Source: Amycolatopsis nigrescens CSC17Ta-90 (GTDB taxonomy: Bacteria; Actinomycetota; Actinomycetes; Mycobacteriales; Pseudonocardiaceae). From it: a stretch of 64,000 bases of DNA. The notes below the pieces were generated by a model, which made no database searches, had not been told where the DNA came from, and saw nothing but the letters and a program-made list of their open reading frames with translations. The stretch covers positions 7,423,001 through 7,487,000 of the forward strand of contig NZ_ARVW01000001.1 in assembly GCF_000384315.1 (NCBI RefSeq), read 5' to 3'. Each line of letters opens with the position of its first letter. Position 1 is the stretch's first letter. The position numbers were made by a program, and so were the translations under genes. Below are positions 16,886-25,149 of the stretch, in pieces.

Positions 16886-16934
16886 ACAAGACTGGGTGCT
16901 GTTCGTGTCGGATCAACATTTTGGGGACTTCGCA

Positions 16935-17528
16935 ATGCCCTCAGCACCCTTGCACCTGGCCCTGATCATCGGCAGCACCAGGGAAGGACGTTTCGCGAAG
17001 ACGGTGGCCGACTGGTTCCTCGAACAGGCAAGGCCCCGCGACGAGCTGGAGATCGACGTGATCGACCTCGCCGAGCTGTCCCTTCCCCTGGCGCAGCAGG
17101 CCGAGCCGGTGACGTTCGGCCGGTACCCTTCGCCGGAGGTCCGCGCCTTCGCCGAACGGATCGGTGCGGCGGACTGCTTCGTGGTGTTGACCCCGGAGTA
17201 CAACCACGGCTACCCGGCCGCGCTGAAGCTGGCGATCGACTCGGTCTACCCCGAATGGGCCGCCAAGCCGGTCGGGTTCGTCTCCTACGGCGGCTTCGCC
17301 GGCGGTCTGCGCGCGGTGGAGCAACTGCGGCCGGTGTTCGCCGAACTGCACACCGTCACCATTCGGGAGACGGTGAGCTTCTACCTGGCGCACAGCCAGT
17401 TCGGCGAGGACGGCAGGCTCAAGGAAGAGACCGGGGCCGCCGGTGCGGCCAAGGCGCTGCTCGACCAGCTGGCCTGGTGGGCGTACGCGCTGCGGGAGGC
17501 GCGGGTGAAGACGCCCTACGCCGGCTGA
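16935..17528 (+). CDS. NAD(P)H-dependent FMN reductase
   Basis: This 197-residue flavodoxin-fold protein has LALIIGSTREGRFAKTVADW at the N-terminus, the FMN phosphate loop with GSTREGR, and the family signature LTPEYNHGYPAALKLAIDSV near residue 80. This is the NADPH-dependent FMN reductase family, covering azoreductase, chromate reductase and quinone reductase activities. It probably reduces quinones or azo compounds with FMN bound. The start at 16935 gives the usual N-terminus; an in-frame ATG at 16875 would add 20 unrelated residues. The dyad upstream suggests inducible expression. Confidence 0.88.
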   Translation: MPSAPLHLALIIGSTREGRFAKTVADWFLEQARPRDELEIDVIDLAELSLPLAQQAEPVTFGRYPSPEVRAFAERIGAADCFVVLTPEYNHGYPAALKLAIDSVYPEWAAKPVGFVSYGGFAGGLRAVEQLRPVFAELHTVTIRETVSFYLAHSQFGEDGRLKEETGAAGAAKALLDQLAWWAYALREARVKTPYAG

Positions 17529-17618
17529 TCCCGGCGATCGGGGGGACACCTGAGGCCATCCGCCGCAATTTCGGCGTTGTCGGGTTTCACCGGCGCGCAC
17601 CACGGGGACCTCACCGGT

Positions 17619-17912
17619 ATGTCCACTTGGCGAGCTTCCAGCGGCCGTGGCACGGCCGTGCGGGTTATTACCGGCGTCGGTGCGCTGTTCGCGGTGATCG
17701 AGGTCGTCTACATCCTGATGATCGTGCTCGGCGCCAACCAGGCCAACGCCTTCTTCGGGTTCATGCGTGCGATCGCCGAACCACTGGCGTTGTTCTTCCC
17801 CGGACTGTTCACTTTGGACGACTACAACCTCGGCGTGTTCATCAACTACGGGCTCGCCGCGGTGTTCTGGCTGGTGGTGACCGGAGGGGTCGCCCGGCTG
17901 CTGAGCAGGTGA
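17619..17912 (+). CDS. Small integral membrane protein
   Basis: This protein has 97 residues from the ATG at 17619; a TTG at 17577 is in frame. Three hydrophobic segments are visible: ITGVGALFAVIEVVYILMIV, a middle stretch with AIAEPLALFFPGLF, and a C-terminal INYGLAAVFWLVVTGG. An acidic loop DDYN separates the last two. The pattern resembles small YggT-like or uncharacterised actinobacterial membrane proteins, but no firm family was recognised. It may follow the FMN reductase in one transcript (90 bp gap). Confidence 0.65.
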   Translation: MSTWRASSGRGTAVRVITGVGALFAVIEVVYILMIVLGANQANAFFGFMRAIAEPLALFFPGLFTLDDYNLGVFINYGLAAVFWLVVTGGVARLLSR

Positions 17913-17930
17913 GGCCATTTCCGCGGCGGC

Positions 17931-17976
17931 GTCGTGAGTGAAAAGTGTTGTCGGAGCGCCACTTTTCACTCACGAC
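17931..17976. terminator. 17-bp hairpin, GTCGTGAGTG family
   Basis: Arms at 17931-17947 and 17960-17976 pair perfectly around a 12-nt loop, between convergent genes. The arm starts GTCGTGAGTG and is nearly repeated in the hairpin at 33833-33878, so this is a dispersed intergenic palindrome that probably serves as a bidirectional terminator. Confidence 0.68.
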
Positions 17977-17997
17977 CGCCATCGCCATGCATCCCGC

Positions 17998-18546
17998 TCA
18001 GGCCTGCAGGGCGGCTTCGATCTCGAGGGTGATCTTGACCTTCTCGCCGAGGAAGCCGTTGCCCTCCGGGCCGATGCCGAAGTCGCGGCGGGCGATGGTG
18101 GCCTCCGCGGAAACGCCGAGCGTGGTGGCGTTGTCGTTCGCGGGGTTCGGGCCCACCCCGTTGAACTCGGCGGTCAGCGAGACCGGCTTGGTGACGCCGC
18201 GCCAGGTCAGCTCGCCGTCGATGAAGTAGTCCTCGCCCTCGCGGCGGATGCCGGTGGAGCGGAACGTGATCTTCGGGTGGTTCGCCACGTCGAAGTACTC
18301 GGCCGTGCGGATGTGCTCGTCCCGCGGCGTGACCCCGGTGCTGACCGAGGCGGCGTCGATCTCGGCGGTCACCGAGGAGTCCAGGATGCTCTCCCCGGTG
18401 ACCACCTGGCCGCTGAAGGCCAGGAAACGGCCGCGGGACCTGGCGAGGCCGAGGTGCTTCAGCGAATAGCCGACCTCGGAATGGACCGGATCGATCTGCC
18501 AGGTGCCGGCGACGTAACCGGGGATCTCGGTGGTGGGCGCGCTCAT
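17998..18546 (-). CDS. YceI-family protein
   Basis: This 182-residue protein starts at the ATG at 18546 after a GGGAGAA site. The YceI lipocalin-like fold is clear: GTWQIDPVHSEVGYSLKHLG at the start, EIDAASVSTGVTPRDEHIRT, then a ITFRSTGIRREGEDYFIDGE segment. Family members bind isoprenoid quinones or amphiphiles; it lacks a signal peptide, so it is probably cytoplasmic here. It lies 92 bp downstream of the FAD monooxygenase on the same strand, with a perfect 12-bp palindrome between them that may be an operator. Confidence 0.88.
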   Translation of the reverse strand: MSAPTTEIPGYVAGTWQIDPVHSEVGYSLKHLGLARSRGRFLAFSGQVVTGESILDSSVTAEIDAASVSTGVTPRDEHIRTAEYFDVANHPKITFRSTGIRREGEDYFIDGELTWRGVTKPVSLTAEFNGVGPNPANDNATTLGVSAEATIARRDFGIGPEGNGFLGEKVKITLEIEAALQA

Positions 18547-18630
18547 GCGGTTTCTCCCGTGGGTCGGTGTGCACAGTGGACGGGGACTCACCGGATGAGC
18601 CCCTTCAACCGCGACCGTACGCGCCAATGA

Positions 18631-18642
18631 TTGAGCGCTCAA
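18631..18642. promoter_or_regulatory. Perfect palindrome TTGAGCGCTCAA upstream of yceI-like gene
   Basis: This 12-bp perfect dyad overlaps the last codons of the FAD monooxygenase and lies 84 bp before the YceI-like start. The sequence is like cores bound by TetR or MarR regulators. The role is inferred from symmetry and place only. Confidence 0.35.
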
Positions 18643-19793
18643 CTAGGAGTGTCGGCGATCTCAGCAGGTGCGACGGGCGCGTCCCAGTCGATGTGGTGCT
18701 GGTAGAGCCACTCGCGCCCGCCCGTGCCGGCGGACCTGGCGCCCTGCTCGGCGCTCGCCGCCACCAGGCGCTCCACCCGGCCGCGCCGGAGCAGTTCGTA
18801 GGCCCGGCACGCTTCGCCGAGGTCCGGCAGATCGCGCAGGCAGCGGCCGAGTTCCACGCTGTCCTCGATGGCCATCGAGGCGCCCTGGCCGGCGGCCGGT
18901 GAGGCGGCGTGCGCGGCGTCACCGACCAGTACCATCGAGCCGTGCTGCCAGACCGGAGTGGACGGCACGTCGTAGGCGTTGCCGCCGACGATGTCGTCGC
19001 CGGTGGCCTCGATCAGTTCGGCCGACGGGGTGTCGTCACCGGCGAAGAACGGGATCGTCAGCCGTCGCCAGTCCTCCGGGGTGTGCGCCGAGATCTCCGC
19101 GCGGTCCAGCTCCGGCCGAGGCAGCCTGGCGAACCACCAGCTCCGCCCGTCCGGTGCCGTGGTGAAGCCGAAGAAAGCCTTGCCGCCCTGGATCATGTGA
19201 TAGCCCTCCGGCGCGGAGGCGGCCGTTTTTCCCGCTGTGTAGCCGTAGACGATGTTCAGGCCGGTGTAGCGCGGGCCCGGGTTCGCCGGGTCGATGAGTG
19301 ATCTGACGGCGGAGTGGATGCCGTCCGCGCCGACCAGCAGGTCGGCTTCGACGCCGGTGCCGTCCGCGAACTCGGCGGTCACCCGGCCGTCGGGTCCCGC
19401 GCCGGCCGTGGTCAGCCGCTTTCCGTGCTCGATCCGGATGTCGCGCCGTGCCGCCTCGTCGTGCAGGGCGCGGTAGAGGTCGGCGCGGGTCAGCGTGCGA
19501 GGTGAGTTGGCGTGCCCGGCGGCACCGCCGAGCGGCAGCGCGCTGAGCCTGGTGCCGGTGCCGTCGAACACCTCCACGGTCCGGCCGGGAAAGGACGCGT
19601 CGACCACCGCTGCCCGCGCGCCGACGGCGTGCAACGCGTCCAGCCCGTTGTTCATGATGGTCAGGAACGCGCCGATGTCGTCGGCGCCGGTGGGATAGGC
19701 CTCGTAGACGACCGGGTCGAGGCCGGCCTTCCGCAGGGCCATCGCCGTTACCGCGCCGGCGATGCCGCCGCCGATGACCGCGACGCTGGTCAT
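18639..19793 (-). CDS. FAD-dependent monooxygenase (PHBH type)
   Basis: This 384-residue protein has the three flavin hydroxylase fingerprints: GGGIAGAVTAMALRKAGLDP for ADP binding at the N-terminus, DLLVGADGIHSAVRSLIDP near residue 160 for the DG motif, and LVGDAAHAASPAAGQGASMA near residue 300 for the GD motif. Length and order match class A aromatic or antibiotic hydroxylases using NAD(P)H and O2. The substrate is unknown. No biosynthetic cluster surrounds it, so xenobiotic or quinone turnover is as likely as secondary metabolism. Confidence 0.88.
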   Translation of the reverse strand: MTSVAVIGGGIAGAVTAMALRKAGLDPVVYEAYPTGADDIGAFLTIMNNGLDALHAVGARAAVVDASFPGRTVEVFDGTGTRLSALPLGGAAGHANSPRTLTRADLYRALHDEAARRDIRIEHGKRLTTAGAGPDGRVTAEFADGTGVEADLLVGADGIHSAVRSLIDPANPGPRYTGLNIVYGYTAGKTAASAPEGYHMIQGGKAFFGFTTAPDGRSWWFARLPRPELDRAEISAHTPEDWRRLTIPFFAGDDTPSAELIEATGDDIVGGNAYDVPSTPVWQHGSMVLVGDAAHAASPAAGQGASMAIEDSVELGRCLRDLPDLGEACRAYELLRRGRVERLVAASAEQGARSAGTGGREWLYQHHIDWDAPVAPAEIADTPS

Positions 19794-19846
19794 GTTTTCC
19801 TCCGCTCGCCCGTGCAGATGGTGTCACGGATCCGATTTGTAAGGAG

Positions 19847-19872
19847 GTTTCGGCCCGCCCCGGTACGGGTAT
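19847..19872 (+). promoter_or_regulatory. SigB/SigF-like promoter GTTT-N16-GGGTAT (DUF4383 gene)
   Basis: This is an exact match to the general-stress sigma consensus, placed 61 bp before the preferred start of the DUF4383 gene (34 bp before the alternative ATG at 19907). It is one of a series of such elements in this window. Confidence 0.6.
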
Positions 19873-19933
19873 TCACGAGTTGTGACGTGAGTCATAGGTG
19901 GCGTTTATGTCTGACCGTGAAGGGTTGAAGGTC

Positions 19934-20479
19934 ATGGTTCGTACCCGAGGCGCTCACATGAAGGTGACCGGACTGCAGCCGGTTCAGGTGCTGGCCGTGC
20001 TGGTGGGTCTGTTCTTCCTGGTCGTAGGGGTGATCGGTCTCGTCCGTACCGGGTTCGGTGACTTCACCGGGCATCAGCACGGGACACTGCTCGGCTTCGC
20101 GATCAACCCCCTGCACAACATCGTGCACGTGGTGATCGGCCTGTTCGGGGTGCTGCTGGGCACCAGATCGGGCGGGGCGCGCCTGTTCGGCTGGCTGCTG
20201 CTGGCCGGCTACGGCGTGGTCTTCGTCTGGGGCCTGATGATCACCGGGGTGTTCTCGTCGAACCCCGTCTCCGGGCTTGGCAACCCGCTGAACCTGAACA
20301 CCGCGGACAACTGGCTGCACCTCGGCGCCGCGGTGGCCGGGCTGCTGATCGCGGTACTGCCCGCGCGCAAGAAGGTCAGGCTGGACGAGCCGGAAGAGGC
20401 GCCCGCGGCCACCGAAGCGGACCGGACCGTGGTGGACCGCCCGGGCAAGGGCCGCCACGGCCTTGGCGCGCACGGCTGA
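19934..20479 (+). CDS. DUF4383 membrane protein
   Basis: This protein has 181 residues from the ATG at 19934, which has GAAGG 6 nt upstream; in-frame starts at 19898 (GTG) and 19907 are alternatives. The family start LQPVQVLAVLVGLFFLVVGV is followed by HNIVHVVIGLFGVLLGTRSG, a third span LFGWLLLAGYGVVFVWGLM and a fourth near residue 140, so four transmembrane helices. A charged C-terminal tail of about 40 residues is cytoplasmic. DUF4383 proteins are common in actinobacteria and often stress-linked. A stress-type promoter lies directly upstream and a strong terminator directly downstream. Confidence 0.85.
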   Translation: MVRTRGAHMKVTGLQPVQVLAVLVGLFFLVVGVIGLVRTGFGDFTGHQHGTLLGFAINPLHNIVHVVIGLFGVLLGTRSGGARLFGWLLLAGYGVVFVWGLMITGVFSSNPVSGLGNPLNLNTADNWLHLGAAVAGLLIAVLPARKKVRLDEPEEAPAATEADRTVVDRPGKGRHGLGAHG

Positions 20480-20492
20480 AACCTGAGACGGG

Positions 20493-20530
20493 TGTGGGGG
20501 CACGCCGGCCGGCGTGCCCCCACATTTTTT
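20493..20530 (+). terminator. Rho-independent terminator
   Basis: A perfect 32-nt palindrome (16-bp arms, 20493-20524) is followed by six T residues. It ends the DUF4383 transcript and may also serve the convergent MFS gene from the other side. Confidence 0.9.
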
Positions 20531-20539
20531 CGCGTCGGA

Positions 20540-22150
20540 TCAGTGCGCGGCCGCCTGCGCGGCGTTCTCCGCGGCTAGCCGCTCGTTGCCGCTCTGGGTC
20601 TTGAGCGGGATGTGCTTCAGGAACGCGATGACCACCACGGCGAGCACCGCGATCGGCGTGCCGATCAGGAAGATCTCGCTCGTCGCGGTCCCGTATGCCT
20701 CCCGGATCACGGTGGCCACCGGCTCGGGCAGCGCCGACATGTCCGGTACCGAGCTGGTGGAGCCGCCCTGCGTGGCGCCGGCCGCGGCCGGGCCGAGGCC
20801 GTCCGAGATCAGCCCGGTGACCCGGTTCGCCAGCACCGCGCCCAGCGCGCTCACGCCGATCGAACCGCCGAGGCTGCGGAAGAAGGACAGCACCGACGTG
20901 GCCGAGCCCAGCTCCTGCGCCGGCACGTCGTTCTGGGCCACCAGCACCAGGTTCTGCATCAGCATGCCGATACCGAGCCCGAGCACCGCCATGTACAGGC
21001 TGAGCACGAGCACGCTGGTGTGCGCGTCGATGGTGCCGAGCAGGCCGAGCCCGGCGACCATCAGCACCCCGCCGCCGACCAGGTATCCCTTCCACTTGCC
21101 GGTCTTGCTGATCAGCTGCCCGGAGATGGTGGAGGAGACCAGCAGGCCGAAGATCATCGGCAGGCTCATCAGCCCGGCCGCGGTCGGCGACTTGCCGAGC
21201 GAAAGCTGGAAGTACTGGGACAGGAAGACGGTGCCACCGAACATCGCGACACCGACCAGGAAGCTGGCGATGGTGGCCAGCGAAACGGTCCGGTTGCGGA
21301 AGATGCTCAGCGGCACGATCGGCTCCCGCACCCTGGACTCGACCACCAGCGCCAGCGCCAGGATCAGCAGCCCGCCTGCCACCAGGCCGGCCGTCCACCA
21401 GGAACCCCAGGCGAACTGGTGCCCGGCCAGGGTCGACCAGACCAGCAGGGTGGACACCCCGGTCATGATCAGGAACGCGCCGAGGTAGTCGACCTTCGCG
21501 CCTTCGCGTCGGATCGTCGGCAGCCGCAGGGTGCGCTGCAGCAGCACGATCGCGGCGACCGCGAACGGCACCCCGATGAAGAAGCACCAGCGCCAGCCGA
21601 GCCAGGAGGTGTCCACCAGCAGCCCGCCGATCAGCGGCCCGGCCACCGTGCCGATCGCGAAGACGGCGCCGAAGATGCCGGAGTAGCGGCCCAGCTCACG
21701 CGGCGATACCAGCGCGGCCATCACCACCTGGGCGAGCGCGGTCAGCCCGCCGGCGCCGATGCCCTGCGCGACCCTGCTGGCGATCAGCAGCTCGATGTTG
21801 CCGGCGAAACCGGCCACCAGCGAGCCCACCACGAACAGCGCGAGCGAGAGCTGGATCAGCAGCTTCTTGTTGTACAGGTCGGAAAGCTTGCCCCAGAGCG
21901 GAACCGTCGCGGTCATCGCGAGCAGTTCGGTGGTGACCACCCAGGTGTAGGAGGACTGCGAGCCGCCAAGGTCGGCGATGATCCGGGGGAGCGCGTTGGC
22001 CACCACGGTGGAGGCCAGAATGGCTACGAACATGCCCATCATGAGCCCGGACAAGGCCTCCAGGACCTGTCTGCGGCTCATCGGGGCGGCCGAGGACTCC
22101 GGTCCGGGGTCGTTGGGTTTTTCGGAGGTAACGGTCACAGGGATCCCCAT
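20540..22150 (-). CDS. DHA2-type MFS multidrug efflux transporter
   Basis: This 536-residue protein has about 14 hydrophobic helices. It carries the family motif A region LWGKLSDLYNKKLLIQLSL, the helix-5 motif C segment FAIGTVAGPLIGGLLVDTSW and the early MSRRQVLEALSGLMMGMFVA segment. This is the EmrB/QacA branch, which exports cationic or lipophilic drugs using the proton gradient. It lies 31 bp downstream of a TetR gene on the same strand, so the two form an autoregulated efflux unit. Confidence 0.9.
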   Translation of the reverse strand: MGIPVTVTSEKPNDPGPESSAAPMSRRQVLEALSGLMMGMFVAILASTVVANALPRIIADLGGSQSSYTWVVTTELLAMTATVPLWGKLSDLYNKKLLIQLSLALFVVGSLVAGFAGNIELLIASRVAQGIGAGGLTALAQVVMAALVSPRELGRYSGIFGAVFAIGTVAGPLIGGLLVDTSWLGWRWCFFIGVPFAVAAIVLLQRTLRLPTIRREGAKVDYLGAFLIMTGVSTLLVWSTLAGHQFAWGSWWTAGLVAGGLLILALALVVESRVREPIVPLSIFRNRTVSLATIASFLVGVAMFGGTVFLSQYFQLSLGKSPTAAGLMSLPMIFGLLVSSTISGQLISKTGKWKGYLVGGGVLMVAGLGLLGTIDAHTSVLVLSLYMAVLGLGIGMLMQNLVLVAQNDVPAQELGSATSVLSFFRSLGGSIGVSALGAVLANRVTGLISDGLGPAAAGATQGGSTSSVPDMSALPEPVATVIREAYGTATSEIFLIGTPIAVLAVVVIAFLKHIPLKTQSGNERLAAENAAQAAAH

Positions 22151-22181
22151 TCTTGTAAGTGCCGGGCGAAGCCGGTCGAAT

Positions 22182-22787
22182 TCAGTGGCGGCCGGGCTGC
22201 GGCAGGCCGCGGGAAAGCGCGTCGATCGCGGTGGCGAGCAGTTCGCGCAGGTCGGGCTCGCCGTCCAGCCGGTGCCAGCGCCGGATGGCCGCGTGCATGG
22301 CCCCGCCGGTGGCCGCGAACAGCAGCCCGGGGTAGAAGTCGGCGACCGGGTCCAGCCCGGTGCGCTGGGCCACCGCGTCGAGCAGGGTGCGTTCGGACTC
22401 CGTCTGCAGCGCGATCAGCCGTGCCACGAGCGAAGGGTTGTTCTCCAGTACCGACATCCGGAGCAGCCACTCTTCGCGGTCGGCTTCGATGCGGTCGATC
22501 TCCGGCTCGAGGGCCACCGCCAGCGCGCGCAGCGGGCTCAGCTCGGCCGGCGCGGCCAGCAGCCGCTCGGCGCACCGCGCGGAGCGCTCCTCATGGTCCG
22601 GATACGCGAGCACGATCGCCTCCTCTTTGGAGGCGAAGTAGTTGAAGAAGGTGCGAGGCGACACGTCGGCCGCGCCGCTGATGTCCTCGACGGTCACGTT
22701 GTCCAGCCCGCGTTCGGCGACCAGCCGAACGGTCGCGCTGGCCAGTGCGCGGTGTGTGTCGAACTTCTTGCGTTCCCGCAGCCCCAT
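22182..22787 (-). CDS. TetR-family repressor of the efflux pump
   Basis: This protein has 201 residues from the ATG at 22787 (MGLRERKKFDTHRALASATV, a very typical TetR start). A GTG at 22814 and an ATG at 22877 are in frame, but the 22877 start would place the operator inside the gene. The helix-turn-helix reads VEDISGAADVSPRTFFNYFA. The C-terminal half resembles TetR_C_7-type ligand domains. It sits directly upstream of the MFS gene in one operon, and a TTGCA-N5-TGCAA dyad precedes it, as expected for autorepression. Confidence 0.88.
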   Translation of the reverse strand: MGLRERKKFDTHRALASATVRLVAERGLDNVTVEDISGAADVSPRTFFNYFASKEEAIVLAYPDHEERSARCAERLLAAPAELSPLRALAVALEPEIDRIEADREEWLLRMSVLENNPSLVARLIALQTESERTLLDAVAQRTGLDPVADFYPGLLFAATGGAMHAAIRRWHRLDGEPDLRELLATAIDALSRGLPQPGRH

Positions 22788-22835
22788 CGCCGCCCTGGCG
22801 GCCCCCTCGTTCACCTGACCAAGGTAGCGAGGATC

Positions 22836-22850
22836 TTGCACGTACTGCAA
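22836..22850. promoter_or_regulatory. Candidate TetR operator of the efflux operon
   Basis: The inverted repeat TTGCA-N5-TGCAA lies 49 bp before the preferred TetR start, inside an AT-richer stretch where the tetR-MFS promoter should be. Symmetry and position suggest the autorepressor site. Confidence 0.45.
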
Positions 22851-22897
22851 ACTTGCGCTCTGTGAATTGGGCCTCATGGGCGCGCGCCCGCGTGGAA

Positions 22898-23905
22898 TCA
22901 GCTTGGGTTCGCCCAGGCCAGCAGCTCGTCCGCGGTCATGGTGTTCACCACGTCTTCGGCGGAGACCCCGCATTCCGTGGCCCGCCGGCAGCCGTAGGGC
23001 TGCCAGCTGAGCTGACCCGGCGCGTGCGCGTCGGTGTCGATGGCGAACCGGCAGCCCAGTTCGGCCGCGAGGCGCAGCAGCCGGCGCGGCGGGTCGAGCC
23101 GTTCCGGCCGCGAGTTGATCTCCACCGCGACGTCGTTCTCCAGGCAGGCGCGGAAAACCCGCTCCGCGTCGAACTCGGACTCCGGCCTGCCACGGCCGGT
23201 GACCAGCCTGCCGGTGCAGTGCCCGAGCACGTTCACCCGCGGGTTCGAGACCGCGGTGAGCATCCGCTCGGTCATCTCGGCGGCAGGCATGCGGAGTTTC
23301 GAGTGCACGCTGGCCACCACGAAGTCCAGCTCGGCCAGCAGGCCGGGGTCCTGGTCCAGGCTTCCGTCGAGCAGGATGTCCACCTCGATCCCGGTCAGGA
23401 CGAGGAAGGAGCTCGTCCGCGCGTTGATCTCGGCGACGAGTTCGAGCTGCTCGCGCAGCCGGTCCGCGGACAGCCCGTTGGCCACGGTCAGCCGGGGCGA
23501 ATGGTCGGTGAGCACCATCCACTCGTGCCCGAGTTCCTGTGCGGCTTCGGCCATTTCGGCGATCGGACTGCCCCCATCGGACCAGTCGGAATGCGTGTGG
23601 CAGTCCCCGCGCAGCGCCTGGCCGAGCGCACCGCCGTCCGGCAGTTCGGGCATCCCGCGTTCGAGCAGCTTTCGCAGGTACTCGGGCTCCTGCCCGGACA
23701 CCGCCTCGGCCACCACGGCGGCGGTGGTCTTGCCGATCCCGGACAGCGCGGTCAGCGTGCCGGCGCGCGCCCGTGCGCCGACCTCGTCCGGGGACAGCTC
23801 GCCGATCACCGCCGCGGCCCGGCGGAACGCGCGCACCCGGTAGCTCGGTTCACCGGCACGTTCCAGGTGGAACGCGATTTGCCGCAGGGCGCGGACCGGG
23901 TCCAT
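22898..23905 (-). CDS. PHP-domain phosphoesterase with N-terminal HhH/8-kDa-type domain (PolX-like without polymerase)
   Basis: This protein has 335 residues from the ATG at 23905. Residues 1-90 form a PolX-type helix-hairpin-helix domain (MDPVRALRQIAFHLERAGEP, TLTALSGIGKTTAAVVAEAV). The PHP domain follows with metal ligands DCHTHSDWSDG, LTDHSPRL, VEVD-like EVDILLDG, SVHSKLRM, GHCTGR and DTDAHAPG. Bacterial PolX has a polymerase core between these parts; it is missing here. The protein is probably a Mn/Zn-dependent 3' phosphatase, exonuclease or phosphoesterase in DNA repair. It follows the DUF6328 gene by 38 bp. Confidence 0.82.
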   Translation of the reverse strand: MDPVRALRQIAFHLERAGEPSYRVRAFRRAAAVIGELSPDEVGARARAGTLTALSGIGKTTAAVVAEAVSGQEPEYLRKLLERGMPELPDGGALGQALRGDCHTHSDWSDGGSPIAEMAEAAQELGHEWMVLTDHSPRLTVANGLSADRLREQLELVAEINARTSSFLVLTGIEVDILLDGSLDQDPGLLAELDFVVASVHSKLRMPAAEMTERMLTAVSNPRVNVLGHCTGRLVTGRGRPESEFDAERVFRACLENDVAVEINSRPERLDPPRRLLRLAAELGCRFAIDTDAHAPGQLSWQPYGCRRATECGVSAEDVVNTMTADELLAWANPS

Positions 23906-23943
23906 GCCGGTGAAGTTACCAGCGCCGCGGCCGGTCGGACGGG

Positions 23944-24405
23944 CTATTCGTCGGAACGGCGGACGCGCAACGGGAGGACGAACCACAGCACGCCGAACAC
24001 GACCGCGGCGAGCGCGCAGGCCACGATCGCCTGCCACCGGCCCACCACCACGTCCACCAGCAGCAGCAGGGTGGTGCTCACCGTCGCGGCGAGGAAACCG
24101 AGACCGCTGAGCGCCAGCCGGTTGGCCACGTGGATGATCGTTTCCCGGCGGCCCTGCCGGAACAGCACGCGGTGCCAGGCGGCGGGTGCGGTGAGCAGGC
24201 CGACCGCGATCACCGCCAGCAGCACGGCGACCAGGTGCACGTTGCGCTGGAACTCGGTGGCCTTCTGGTAGACGTCGGTGAACGTGACCGAGAACAGGAA
24301 GCCGAACAGGATCTGCACACCCGCCTGCGCGACGCGGATCTCCTGCAGCAGTTCGTTCACATTGCGAGCCAGCCGCCGATCGGGGCTTTCTTCTGGTCCG
24401 GACAT
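23944..24405 (-). CDS. DUF6328 membrane protein
   Basis: This 153-residue protein starts at the ATG at 24405. A short charged head (ESPDRRLARNVNELLQEIRV) leads to four hydrophobic helices, including GVQILFGFLFSVTFT, VHLVAVLLAVIAVGLLTAPA and a C-terminal ACALAAVVFGVLWFVLPLRV. The layout and LLQEIRVAQAGVQILFGFL segment match DUF6328, a family often found beside stress genes in actinobacteria. The function is unknown. It probably starts a two-gene unit with the PHP gene. The 296 bp upstream hold no further gene and no clear stress-type promoter. Confidence 0.78.
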   Translation of the reverse strand: MSGPEESPDRRLARNVNELLQEIRVAQAGVQILFGFLFSVTFTDVYQKATEFQRNVHLVAVLLAVIAVGLLTAPAAWHRVLFRQGRRETIIHVANRLALSGLGFLAATVSTTLLLLVDVVVGRWQAIVACALAAVVFGVLWFVLPLRVRRSDE

Positions 24406-24701
24406 GCGCAATCTCCTCTTCGCGCGGTCACGGGGAGAGCAAACCCGGGGGCGGCGCGACCCGTTTCGGCCAGGAATAACACTTTTGGCGACTTTTCTCC
24501 AGTCGCGGTCACCGGCTGTGCCCGCTGCGCGGACCCTTACGTTTGCCGGGGTAGCCACGAATCGTTACCGTTGAACCTGTCGGTTGAGCCAGCAGCCGAG
24601 GCAGGACGGCGTGTTTCCCGTGGCCCTCGCGGCCCGCCCGCTGACAGTGTGCCTCGCGCTGACACCCGTCCGCTTCGGTCCGGTCAGAAGGAGCGTGCGA
24701 C

Positions 24702-25085
24702 ATGGGACAGCCCGGCACCCTGGACCTGGTGATGACCCGGCCCTCCGACGATCCGGTCGGGTCGCCAGTCGACGGGGTGACCACGATCAGCGTCTCCGGT
24801 GACCTCGATCTGCGCACCGCGCCCGAGTTCGCCGCGGTACTCGCCGAAGCGCAGTCGCCGCCGCCACCGGAGGCCCTGGTGCTGGAACTCGGCGGTATCG
24901 GTTTCTGCGCCTCCGCCGGGCTTCAGGTGCTGCTGCGGGCGCAGCAGCGGGCCGAGGCCGACGGGACCAGGCTGTTCCTGGTCGGCGCGCCCCGTGCGGT
25001 GCTGCGCCCCTTGCAGCTGACCGGCCTCGATCGGGCGTTCGTCCGGTGCGACACCACGGCGGAGGCGCTCGCGGGCTGCCACTGA
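24702..25085 (+). CDS. STAS-domain anti-sigma-factor antagonist
   Basis: This 127-residue protein has the STAS fold: TTISVSGDLDLRTAPEFAAV, LVLELGGIGFCASAGLQVLL and LTGLDRAFVRCDTTAEAL. Ser71 in CASAGL occupies the phosphorylation site used in SpoIIAA/RsbV proteins. The unphosphorylated form would bind an anti-sigma kinase and free its sigma factor. An RsbW-like kinase is encoded 1.6 kb away at 26728, and a second STAS gene lies at 35946, so partner switching is likely to operate among these genes. Confidence 0.88.
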   Translation: MGQPGTLDLVMTRPSDDPVGSPVDGVTTISVSGDLDLRTAPEFAAVLAEAQSPPPPEALVLELGGIGFCASAGLQVLLRAQQRAEADGTRLFLVGAPRAVLRPLQLTGLDRAFVRCDTTAEALAGCH

Positions 25086-25093
25086 GTCCGGCC

Positions 25094-25118
25094 GTTTGGC
25101 CGTCCCCGGCTTGGGTAC
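25094..25118 (+). promoter_or_regulatory. SigB/SigF-like promoter GTTT-N15-GGGTAC (P450 gene)
   Basis: This is an exact consensus match with the -10 element 31 bp before the cytochrome P450 start and right after the STAS stop. Confidence 0.6.
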
Positions 25119-25149
25119 TCCCCGGTGAGCCGAGGGACGGAGGAAGTAG

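Noticed and set aside
20612..22645. A 677-residue plus-strand frame over the MFS and TetR genes
   Set aside because: The translation is Gln/Arg/Gly-rich with no hydrophobic core or motif, typical of the complement of GC-rich membrane-protein genes.
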